DNA of 64,000 nucleotides from positions 65,126,001 to 65,190,000 of the forward strand of contig CM075351.1 of NCBI GenBank assembly GCA_037693485.1. Direction: 5' to 3'. Source of the DNA: Kitagawia praeruptora (taxonomy: Eukaryota; Streptophyta; Magnoliopsida; Apiales; Apiaceae). The translations under genes were made by a program, and so were the position numbers. Of the stretch, positions 34,943 to 45,872 are shown piece after piece (the first letter of the stretch is position 1; each line of letters opens with the position of its first letter). The notes under the pieces are model-generated. The model saw only the letters and a list, made by a program, of their open reading frames with translations, was not told where the DNA came from and made no database searches.

Positions 34943-36358
34943 AAAGGATAGATCTGCTGTTGGTACCAAATGGGTTTTCAGAAACAAGACTGACAGTGAT
35001 GGGGTTGTTACAAGAAACAAGGCCAGACTTGTGGCCAAAGGCTATTCACAGCGGGAAGGCATAGACTATGATGAAACATTTGCTCCAGTTGCAAGGTTGG
35101 AGGTAATAAGAATCTTTCTAGCATATGCTTCCCACAAGAAATTCAAGGTTTTTTAGATGGATGTGAAAAGTGTTTTTCTAAATGGAAAACTTGAAGAAGA
35201 AGTGTTTGTTGAACAACCACCAGAATTTGTAGATCCCAAGCATCCAGATTATGTCTACAGGCTTGACAAGGCTCTCTATGGACTTAAATAGGCACCAAGA
35301 GCATGGTATGAGACTTTGGCTCAATTTCTTTTGGAAAGTGGGTTCAACAGAGGTACAATTGATAAAACCTTGTTCTACTTCAAACTTGGTAGTGATATGT
35401 TATTAGTTCAAATCTATGTAGATGACATAATTTTTTGGTCTACTAATGATAAACTCTGTAAGAGGTTTGCCAAGATCATGCAGTCCAGATATCAGATGAG
35501 CATGATGGGAGAGCTTAGTTATTTTCTAGGCTTACAGGTGAAGCAAACAGATGATGGTATCTTTATCAATCAAGCAAAATATACCAGAATCTTCTCAAGA
35601 AATTTGGCATGCTTGACTGTTCATCTGCAACAACTCCCATGGCAACTGCAACTAAATTGGACAAAGATACAGGGTCACCAGTAGATATGACAAGCTACAG
35701 AGGAATGATTGGCTCTCTTCTCTATCTAACAGCAAGTAGACCTGATATCATGTATGCAACATGTCTGTGTGCAAGATTTCAGGCAGATCCAAGAGAACCA
35801 CATCTAACAGTTGTGAAGAGGATTTTTAAGTATCTCCAGGGCACTATAACTTTAGGTTCGTGGTATCCAAGAGAATCATATTTCAACCTACTTGGCTACT
35901 CTGATGCAGACTTTGCAGGCTGTAAGATTGACAGAAAAAGCACCAGTGGAAGTTGTCAATTTATTGGTGATAGACTTGTTTCTTGGTACAGCAAGAAACA
36001 GAAATCAATATCCACATCTACAGCTGAAGCAGAGTATATTGCTGCTGGTAGCTGTTGTGCACAGATTCTATGGATGAAGAATCAACTGCTGGATTATGGA
36101 TTGAGGTATAGCAAAATACCTATTTTCTATGAAAATCAAAGTGCTATTTCTATGACAGGTAATCCAATACATCACTCAATGACCAAGCACATCAGCATAA
36201 GGTATCACTTTATCAGAGAGCATGTAGAGGAAGGCAACATTGAGCTCCATTTTGTATCTACTGAACAGCAACTTGCAGATGTCTTCACCAAGCCTTTGAG
36301 TGAAGCTACATTTACAAGGCTGGTAAATGAACTAGGAATGGTCTCTGGTTTTGATTAG
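34943..36358 (+). pseudogene. Ty1/copia SIRE-type reverse transcriptase-RNase H, broken
   Basis: This is the C-terminal half of a copia polyprotein, which makes and degrades the RNA template of the element. It opens inside the RT domain (GTKWVFRNK, ARLVAKGYSQ, DETFAPVARLE) directly after the LTR end at 34942. It contains the catalytic YVDD (about 35419-35430) and FLGLQVKQ, then the RNase H with YSDADFAG, DRKSTSG, STAEAEYIA and KHISIRYHFIREHV, and ends at 36358. Two in-frame stops (TAG at about 35154 and at 35288) each replace a usual Gln, and a one-base frameshift lies near 35595. The upstream gag, protease, integrase and 5' LTR are absent from the window. It is not autonomous. Confidence 0.9.
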
Positions 36359-38386
36359 AGATATTTGTTACTTTCATAATTTCTTTTTAACAATATCTTG
36401 CTCATGTTTGTGTGAATTTAAGTCTGTGCTTAGTATCTCTTCATGTGTTTTTATGCTGTTAGCATACTCTGTTTGTCAAAATATGCTGCAATAATGATTA
36501 AACTCTGTCAGCATGCCTGTATGTCATACACTGTTAACATGTTTGATAAACTCTGTGAATTCTGAATTGATTATTGTCTGGATGAAAACACCAATGAAGA
36601 AATATGTATGAAGCATGATTCTCAGTAATTAAATCATGATTCTTTCTGAGTCTCTGTGATCTAATCAGAACCTGTGCAGTAAGTTAACACAGCATGATAC
36701 TGTTTCATATTTATAGCATATCTTAGTTTATCTTGTCCTAAAACTCTGAGTCTATAAATACTATGTGCATTGCCTCTCATAAATAACTTCTAATATTGAT
36801 GAACTCTAAACTCTGATTAGTGACACTCTGTTCCCAAGACATATACATGGTTCTTGATGATTCCTTGTTTGTACTTGTGAAAATTATAAAACTTGAGATG
36901 TGTCATTGTTTATTTTGGTGAGTACCAATTCATGTATGCACCCTGTGAGAATTTGAGCCAAATAAGTGATTGATACATTTTATATCAATCAAATTTTATT
37001 GTTGTGTGATGTTCATCAGTGAGTATGTTGCTCTAGAACTTGTTTTAAACCATTTTGAGACTGCATGATATGTGTGTGCATGAAAATGATAAAGGCACTA
37101 GGATTTACCACATTTCTCCAAACATTGTTCATAAATTTCACCCTTAGTGAACCCCTTTGAGCCTTATTAACTTCTTATTTTATACTCTGATGTATTAAGA
37201 GCAGTTATATTCTTTTGGAAATTGAAGAGCAGACGGGTGAGAGTTTCTCTACAAAGGAAAGTTTATTTGGTGGATATATATATACATAAAAAAAATGTAT
37301 ATATGCTGATCATCTTGTACAAATATGTACTAAAAGTGCAACTGAACACCTTGCTCTATTAAATTGTTCAGTTAGCAATTTATTCAATAATTTTCTTTCT
37401 TCTCACCTGTTTGAGTTTAACCAAATTACAACCTTGAATAAAGTGCTTTTGATTTGTGCATACATGTACTCAAAGTAGTGTAGATTTGGTGGACAATCAA
37501 GCATATGGTAGCATCTGCTTTTATTGATTGAACTTGAGTGTAAACACTTCACCTAAACACTTGTGTGCTTTGAGAGTTTGTGAGTTTATCAAATCCCTGG
37601 CATGTTACTCACTGAATGATGCTTTGCTATCTATCTCTTGATCTTTTTGTCTATAAAGACTGTGTGCTTACTTGGATAATCATGGACATCAAAGGGAATA
37701 GGAGTATTCAGATTTCTGTATTTAAGTTACTACAGAGTTTAGCTTTCATCATATAATCAGTGTTAATTATGAGAGTTTGTGCATTCAGTGTTTATTGATT
37801 TACTTTATGGATTTTATGAAATATTAGATGCTCTAAAAATTGATTTGGTAACCTCTGCTACACACACACACACACACATATATTCACAACTGTGCAATTT
37901 TTGAAAGGGTTTAAGTGATAAAGTTGGAAAATTGACAAACGCTGTTGGATGGTGTTTAGTACTCTAAGGTAAATTTTCATTGGGATAATTTTAAAGTTTT
38001 GGAGTCAATATAGTGTTTGACAACTGTTAATGAGTGTAAATGTGTTAAAGTGTCTTGGTAATAGGAAAGAGAATACAGCGGTGATAATTGATATTTTACT
38101 GCGCGTGATTAATTGATCCACTGCATGCATGACACGTGTCCCACTCACCCATTATTGTGTCCCACTCACACATTAATCTAGGAACGATTGAGTGTTTTAA
38201 TGCACAAACGATTGGGTTTTGATTTTTAATTACAACTCTAATCACTTTTGTGCATAAAGATTCACTTTTACTCTCACTTACACAAAATTACATCTCACAG
38301 TTCTCTCATTTTTCACTTCGATATTTTCACAAACACCTTTCCTACATACCATTTTCACTATCATTTCCTGCTCTATTCTTGATCTA
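36359..38386 (+). other. Spacer between SIRE pol and the additional ORF
   Basis: Two kilobases of T-rich non-coding element DNA without open frames. It includes a (CA)n run at 37860-37879. The last 150 bp could be the leader of the ORF starting at 38387. Confidence 0.5.
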
Positions 38387-41300
38387 ATGGCTTCTAAACC
38401 TTTTACTGCTGTTGGTCTTCGATTTGTTCCTAACAAATTTGCAGCTCCACTCGATAATGAACGTGTTCCAGAAGCATTTCATCTTATGCAGAACTTTCTT
38501 CGCGACTCAGAGATTGGGCAAGCTCTTATTGAACCCTCTACTATCTCTGCTTCTCAGATTGCCACTTTCTGGCAAAACTCAGTCTATGTTACTGGAGGAG
38601 AAAATGGGACTCCAACCATAATCTTCATTCATGATGAACAAGAGTTTGTGATTACTCCACAAACTATCAGAGAGACCATGGGCTTCGACACTCACACTTC
38701 ATATGCTGTTGTTTCTGAAAATAATCTGCGGGAAATGCTAACAGAGATTGGGTACATGGAATCTCTTGCAAAGCTAGGCAGTGTCAAAAGGCCAAATCTC
38801 AGAAAAGAATGGAACTTCTTCTTTGACTACATCACAAGAACATTCCAGAAGAAGGTCACCAACTGGGATGCAATTCCCATGGACAGTCTGCAAATTGGGT
38901 ATTCTCTACTTTATGACAGTAATTTTGATTTTGGTCGTTATGTCTTAATGAATTTAGGTGCTAAACTGTCAGAGCCTACTACAGTATACTTTGCTAGATT
39001 TTTTCAAATACTATTCACTGCTTGTGTATCTGGATTAGACATTGATGAAGCTGATGTGATTCAGCCTTTTGAAGTCAATAAGAGAATATTCTCTGATATG
39101 ACTAACAAGGATGCTGGTAAAGAGAACCTACCTGGTTTTGTTCTGCCTCTTGCTTTGCAGAACTTTCTCAATCAACCCCAAGATCCACAACAACCACAAC
39201 CTGAACCAATCATTGAACCAATAACATCTGAACCAACACCACACTCTGAACCACAGTCCCAATCTCAACCTTCATTACACATTCAACCACCAACTCAACT
39301 TCAGCCATCTAAGCCAAAGAAATCTAGAGCTATCAGGCCTCCAAGAAAGCAAAGAGCCAACAGGCTTGTAGAAGATGAGGCTCATATGCCTAAGAGAAGA
39401 AGGTTGCTAATAGATGAATCTGAGAGTGAAAATGAAGCTCAAGCTGAAGATCCAAAGGACATCTCTAAGGAGACTCCTGTTGTTGAGACAGAGGTTATCA
39501 CTGAACCTGCTTTAGCAGAGAATGAACTTCAAGTTGATGAGCTAGTCATTGCTCCTTTGGAAGATTTTGATGAAAATTTCCAAACATTCTTTGTTGAAGT
39601 TGAAGATCTAATTCCAACAACCATGGCTGCTACAAACTCTGCCGACACTGGTGTTGCAGATCAACCTACTGTGGTGTTAGAAGAAACAGAAGTTGCATCT
39701 CACACTGAGTTATTTTCTGATGCACATCAAGGCTCAGAACATGGTGAGGAAATTGATCAGCCTTCAAAACTTGTCCTGGTAAACACTACTCAAGCACAGG
39801 TTACGCATCAAGAATAAACTGCTGTTAATGAAGAAGAACATGTGGCTCAAGCAGAACCTGCTACAGATCATAATGAAGAAGCTGCTTTAGTTGCAGATGA
39901 AGCTGAAGATGACTCTGACAATATTATTTCTACTGAAGGTAGTGCAGAAACTGACTCTCCATCTAATGTTGAAGTTCAGACTGATGGACTGAAATCAGGG
40001 GTGAAGACAGGCTTTGCAGGACCTTCTGTCTGGGATGTTGAAGATGAGTACTTGGAGAAACAAAGTGCAAAATGGTATAAGGCCGATTGCATTTTTCCTA
40101 TTGGACGTGCAGCCAGATTTCTTAAGGAAAACTCTCAGAAGATTTCAAATCCTGATATCCTAACTTGTCTACAAGGAACAGTGATAAAGGTTAAGGCTTT
40201 AAATCACAGGTTTGATGAGAATCAGAAAGCACTTCTTGATCTCAGAACTGAAGTTGCTACTCATGAGGAGAAATCTCACAGAGACAATTCAAAGCTGTTT
40301 CAACAATTTTCTAAGGCACAGGAGACTTTCACTTAGATATTGAGTAAAGTTGAACAGAATCAGACTTTGCTAACTGAAAAGGTTGACTCTATTGCAAACT
40401 CTCTCGAGTTAATAACATCTATTCTGATTCCAGATGGTGATGATGTCAAAAAGGGGGAGAGAATTGCTAGAACTAAGTGCAAGCAGTCTCAAACTCTGTC
40501 AAAGAAGGATCATCTGGATGATGAAGGTACAAATCCAGAGAAGAGGTTAAGAAAGTCTGATGCTGCAAATCCAAGATTTGGAAGGTCTACAAGATCAAGC
40601 TCAGCAGCAAATACAAATCTTCAGAGTACTTCAAGACAAAAGGATTTGTCATTCTCTGACAATCTACAAACAGATGAAGAACTTGCTGCTAAGATTTTTC
40701 TTGAAGAAAATGCTGAGGGTGCCACACTTGAAGATGTTCATGCTGAAGAGATGCTCTTACAAGAAGAACATTTGAAGGCATTGAAGTCTGGGAAAGGAAA
40801 GAAGTCTGCTAAAGATTCAAGGCCTGTAGAGAAAGGAATTGTGATCAGAGAAAATGTAGTTGGCATTCAAGAAGAAGAAGAAGGAAAATTGATAAGAAAA
40901 TCTTCTCTTGATGCTAAGTTAAAGCTGAAAGGGATAATGGGTGAAGAAGACAAAGACAAAAAGGTAGACACAACCTCTATTGCTATACAAGTTGTGAGTG
41001 AATCTCTACCAGTACAAAACAAACTCTTACCTGGGTTCTCTAAGCCTAAGATTCCAGTTCCAGCACAAACAGAAGGGATTGGTAGTTTCCAACATAGCAG
41101 AGCTTGTTCAGGAAAGCCTCCTGGCAAGAATACTTCTGGTTTGGGTTCAAAAAGAGATTTTAGAATCAGTAACAGTCCAAGAGATCCCTCATCACACATC
41201 TCTCCTAGTTCTGGTATGATTCAAGAGAATCTGGACAAACTGGAGTCAGTTCAACTGGTTCATCAGAAGAGTTTAGATATTCACTTCTTGTTGTACTTCA

Positions 41301-41797
41301 TGGAAGATGGAACAGTATATAGGGTGAATGAAGATGCTATCAAGCTCAAACTGTTTAAAGAACTTCAGTATGTTCTGTATATATTCAGGGTCAGAAATCG
41401 ACGAACAGCACTCATTGCTAATTCCATAAGAGAATATATGCAGAAAGCCAAAGTTCTTACTGGATCGAAGACTGTTGAAGAGTATGTGCCTAAGTACAGA
41501 GATTACCGAGGAAAACTGATTGAAATGCAGAAGAACAGTGCTAGATTGAAGACTGATCTTGGTGTAACAGTTCTGGATTTCAATTTAGAATCTAAAAAGG
41601 CATATTTCATCAAGCTGGTAAATGATATGAGGAAGAACAAAATCTACTCTCTAAGAGCTGCAATCTATCAGACTGGAGATAATGATCCTCAGTTGAGAGA
41701 AATCAAGCAAGTTATGCAGAGAGAGCTGGAGTATGCAGAAAGAAGGTTACTCATTGACTACCTTAGAACAACACCAGATCTTGAGGGGGTTAGGTAG
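38387..41797 (+). pseudogene. SIRE additional ('env-like') ORF, two stops
   Basis: One reading frame runs for 1136 codons and is broken only by TAA at 39815-39817 and TAG at 40334-40336. It lies between the copia pol and the 3' LTR, the position of the so-called env-like ORF of SIRE/Maximus elements. The first 250 residues look globular (VGLRFVPNKFAAPLDNERV, FVITPQTIRETMGFDTH, KEWNFFFDYI). A Pro/Gln/Glu-rich low-complexity stretch follows (about 265-330), then basic and very acidic parts (330-650), and a C-terminal third with charged helical segments (RRTALIANSIREYMQKAKVL and beyond). I see no signal peptide, clear membrane anchor or furin-type site, so calling it an envelope protein rests on position only. 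Its function is unknown. Confidence 0.78.
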
Positions 41798-41940
41798 AAA
41801 GAGTTTGTAAGTAATTCTGATTTTCTATAGATTTTGTTAAGTCAAGATTAAATTCTGCTTAAATGTTAAACACTGTGATTATATTAGATTGTTTTGACAT
41901 CATCAATTAATGTGAACTTGTGCATTTTTACTAATGAACA

Positions 41941-41953
41941 AGTTGGGGGAGAT
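41941..41953 (+). promoter_or_regulatory. SIRE polypurine tract
   Basis: AGTTGGGGGAGAT sits directly before the LTR start TGTTAG. This is the usual plus-strand primer of copia elements. Confidence 0.8.
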
Positions 41954-42510
41954 TGTTAGATATAATTGATGTGATTTAATATCAGTGTTTAAGTGTTACA
42001 TGGAAACAGAGTTTAACCTGTTAATGAAAGTAGTCGCAGCAGAGTTTGGGTATATGCTGACAGATGGAAGCGCAAACGCTGACAGATGGGAGCGCAAACA
42101 CTGCTGACTGAAAGTGCAACAGAGTTTGTTAAACTCTGTCTAGCGGAAGCGTCTGCAGGTCAACAGAGATTGAAGATTAATTCAAGATAAACATGGAAGC
42201 AATATCTTTGAAGATTGGATAGCTGTCAAAGATATTGAGTTGACTTAGAAGACGTGTAACAATCGTAATTGATATCAATTGTATAGCTTAATTATAGGAG
42301 AATCAATTAACGATTGTATGTAGCTGTATATCTTATAAATACAGTTAGGTTAACCCTAGAAGGGTATCATCGTGTACGAATATCATTCATTGTAACCTAA
42401 GCAGCTCTCTGTGATATTTACATCACTGAGAGAGGAGTTAATACAAAAACAGTTTTTAAATTGTTATTTGCTTATACTTTATTGATTATTAGTGTGTATT
42501 CGGCCTAACA
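41954..42510 (+). repeat. SIRE 3' LTR
   Basis: This 557-bp LTR begins TGTTAGATATAA and ends GGCCTAACA, with TGTTAG/CTAACA inverted ends. A TATA-like TATAAATA lies at 42334-42341. No 5' LTR partner is found in the window. The expected TSD on the right would be GGTTG (42511-42515). Confidence 0.85.
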
Positions 42511-42511
42511 G

Positions 42512-43086
42512 GTTGCGTATCCACAAGCGAATGGCCAGGTGGAAATCACCAACAAGGCAATCTTGCAAGGATTGAAGAAAAGGCTATGCGAGGCTAACAG
42601 AAACTGGGTGGATGAACTACCTAATGTGCCGTGGAGTCTGCGAACAACTCCGAAAGCTGCTACAGGAGAAACACCGTTCAGAATGGCTTATGGAACTGAA
42701 GCAGTCCTGCCAATTGAGATAAGCTCTAAGTCTCTAAGGATCGAGAAGTTCGATCCCAAGTCATCAGAGGAGGGTCTAAAACTGAACATCGATCTTCTCA
42801 AGGAACTCAGCACTCCACGCAGGCCAACGTCTCCAAGTACCAGGAAAAGGTGGAAAAATTGTATAATTCAAAGGTCAAACCAAGGAGCTTCCAAGTCAAC
42901 GACCTCATTTTGAGAGAAGCAGCGACCTCGATGCCCTCAAAACAAAGTAAAATGTCTCCACCATGGGAAGGGCCTCACAAGATCACGAAGGTCAATAGCT
43001 CAGGCTCCTACCGCCTCTCTCACCTCGATGGAACGCCAGTGACAAATGCCTGGAATGCCATTCATCTTAAAAAATTTTACCCGTGA
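42512..43086 (+). pseudogene. Ty3/gypsy Tat-type integrase, C-terminal part
   Basis: This is the end of an integrase, the enzyme that inserts retroelement cDNA. The frame opens right after the SIRE LTR with AYPQANGQVE, the conserved stretch of the catalytic core bearing the last acidic residue (E). RTTPKAATGETPFRMAYGTE follows. After a frameshift near 42805, the C-terminal GPY/F-like module appears (PPWEGPHKI, GSYRLSHLDGTPV, NAWNAIHLKKFYP) and ends at 43086. There is no chromodomain, which fits the Tat clade. The upstream part of pol is lost, or lies outside the window beyond the SIRE insertion. Confidence 0.85.
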
Positions 43087-44442
43087 GACTTCTATCGGCA
43101 ATCATCCACTCTTCTAAGTTATTTAAATTAAGGTACGAAGTAGTTTCTGAATTTCTTTTGTAATCAAGTTGCTTTCGTGATCCATCCTGCTTACGAATGG
43201 ATTACGATTTAAGTCGACACTTGTTTAAGTTTTATGAATGAAAACTACAGTTGGGGCAAAATCCTCAACCTATTATACTTTCAATCGTAGAATGCTCCAT
43301 TACTTTCTACTTGATTAGAACTCATACGCATGCCTTAAATTTTCAATTTACAAACTGCTAAAATATCAAGAAGGAAAAGTGCTCCAAGAATATCTCCGAT
43401 GATAAAATATTGGAAAAGGTAAAGTTCGCCAAATATCAGTTACTTCGTTCATTTCAAAACAGTTCAAAGAACTCGAACTCTTCTCGGACACATTCGAATT
43501 CACCATAAACAACAAATAAAGGTAAAAGTTCAACATCAAAATAGAAACAAAAGCATTAAAAAGGAATGCTCCAGGCTTGCTGAAAAGGTAATGCTCATCA
43601 CCGAAATAAAAATACAAACGCGAACGGATCAAAATTTGCCACTCATAAAAACACGGGTATGCTACTCCAAGAAGATGAAAAGATAAACGCCTTGCCCATC
43701 TCTACCATCAGAATAACGAAAAGCTAATATATATCACTCCATAACACTTCGACTACTTCAAACAGCTCAAAGAGCTCAACGTCTCCATGGATACATTTGG
43801 ACTTATCGTAAATGACAAGAAAAAGGTAAAGAAAAAAGATAATATCCAATCGAAACCGATAACTCCAAAATATGCCATCCACAAAGAGAAAGGTAATATG
43901 TGCCATAACCATATATTAGATCGGTAAATTTCATCTCCATAAAACATAATGATGAACAAGAGAAGGTACGTTGAGGTGTAACACTTCGATCACACCAGAC
44001 AGTTCAAAGAACTCAACAATCTCCTTGAACATATCGGAGTTCGCTTTGAATAAACAAACAAAGGTAAAGTTCGCCAGCAAAATAAAAACAAAGAGCCATG
44101 AAATAAGTATCCCATGTTTAGCAATACCTCCAAACACGCCACGATCAAAAAAGAGAAGGCAAAAGTTACACCAACAAGAAAAAGAAAGGTAATGTACACC
44201 ATGACATACTAACAGAATCTCCATTTTAAACGCAAGGCAAAAACAAAATACGAGAGACGCCAACACAACAACTATGATTACTACAAAGGTATAGTTGATA
44301 TCATAAGAAATACTACTGAAGAAAGCATCAATGTTCGAGCATACTACCAAGAAATTCACCAGCAAAGTTTGAAAACATAAACACAGAAAATTAAAGTTAC
44401 ATAACACCATTAGGGGCATTACCCGGGTGGAAGGAAAAGCTT
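43087..44442 (+). repeat. Tat 3' UTR with diverged tandem repeats
   Basis: About 1.36 kb lie between the pol stop and the antisense ORF. Units share CAGTTCAAAGAACTC or close variants (43460, 43764 and 44000) and are followed by AAGGTAAAG and GTTCGCC-like strings. Spacing is roughly 305 and 235 bp. The open frames on the minus strand here are Phe-rich products of the repeats and have no domain signature. Such repeats are known in the hypervariable 3' UTR of Tat-lineage elements. Confidence 0.65.
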
Positions 44443-45872
44443 TCAAGGTGCATGAACCGCTTCAGAAGAATCCGTCTTTCCAACTCCATTCTTTTTCTCC
44501 AAGTCGGCAAGATAAGCATCAAAGCCATGACCTTTCATATCAAACCCAAATCGGGTGAGCCGGGTAACATTTTCTCCATATCCTTCTTCGAATGAAGACA
44601 AAGCCTCCGCCTGGCATTTAGACAACTGGGCACTCAGGCCATCAAGCTTCCCAACTAATTCCGCCTTCTCAACCACCCAAGCTTCTTCTCCCTTGACAAG
44701 GTTCTTCTCCGAAATCGCCACCGCCTCGTTTAGCTCCTGGATATCCACTTTTAAAGACTTCACCTGTTTGGTCAGACCATCGCATTCAGTAATCAACTAA
44801 GACTTTTCGGTCAACGCAACAAAGAGCTTGTCAGCAGAAACTTTGCTCTCTTTAGCCAAGTCCTCAGAGGACCTTTCTAATTCCTTGTTCACCTCCTTCA
44901 AGTATTTCACTTCCTCACGAAGAGTTTTCACTTCGGGAGGATCAACAACATCTTCAAGTCTCATCAACTTCTCCAACTCCAAGGACAGCTACGAAAGGAA
45001 AAGTAGTCAACAAAAAGTAACAATAAAGAAATATCTATAAAAAGTTAAGAGGTAGGAAGACACGAAGACTCCGCCAGCAGCAATATCAGAAGCCATAACT
45101 TTAGAATGATCCCGGGTAGAAAGCTCCACAACATCGTCAGAAGGCAAATCCATCTTACCAGAACTCGGACAGCTTAAGGGCTCTTTCAGCCTCTTAGACG
45201 CATGGCTCTTAGAGGAATGCCCATCTCGGTGCCTCTTCTTCTCTCGATCTTTAACAAGGGTAGTCTCAGAAGCACCAACACCGGTCACAGTAATACAAGG
45301 CACAAGGCTCCGTGAAACCACTTCGGGACCGCTCTCCACACCAACATTGGGTAACACAGTAGAAGCCTCTGCAGCCTTACTCTTAACCAGGCGAGCTAGA
45401 AATTCTTCAGTTGGCATGTTGGCAAATATTTCGACCACTTGAACTAATTTCGCTCCACACACTACAAAACAAAAGAAACAGAATAGTTAAAACCATGTTG
45501 TCAAAAGAAAAGAAGGAGCACAAAAGGGGAAAAGCTTACAACAATGATCATTCAAAAATCGAGTATCTAGAAATTCCTCAGGCTGGTATCTCACAACAAG
45601 CCATAAAAAACTCTCCTTGCAGAGGTCATAGACCCTAATCGGTTAGCATACTTCAATCGCCTCGGGGAGTGAACCTGCCAGGGTTCAATAACCTCTAACC
45701 CAGGGCCCTCATACCACGACCACATCTTATGCCATCCAGAGTTCGACACAGGTGCCTCAACCAACATTTTACAACCTTCTTTTTTATCAAGATAGAACTG
45801 AACTCCATTGCTCTTAAAACGGAAAATGGGAAAAAACAAATCAAGGCTAGGAAACTGACCCAACTCAGAGCA
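44443..45872 (-). pseudogene. Tat antisense additional ORF, 3' part (interrupted)
   Basis: This continues the product begun at 59776 after the chromovirus insertion. The first exon runs from 45872 (ELGQFPSLDLFFPIFRFKSN, a typical string of the 'putative gypsy-type' domain, PF04195-like) to about 45540, with a frameshift near 45610. A GT-AG intron of about 78 bp (45462-45539) precedes a Lys/Arg-rich segment (KDREKKRHRDGHSSKSHASK). A second intron near 44983-45050 precedes a coiled-coil region (EEVKYLKEVNKELERSSEDL and on to 44443), with one in-frame stop at about 44797. Its function is unknown. It lies opposite to pol, as in Tat elements such as Grande/Retand. Confidence 0.72.
45868..45872. 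other. TSD GAGCA (left)
   Basis: These five bases are identical to 59229-59233, the other flank of the chromovirus. Confidence 0.9.

Noticed and set aside
43366..44446. Phe/Leu-rich minus-strand frames (up to 171 codons)
   Set aside because: They overlap the tandem repeats of the Tat 3' UTR. The hydrophobic look follows from the A-rich plus strand.
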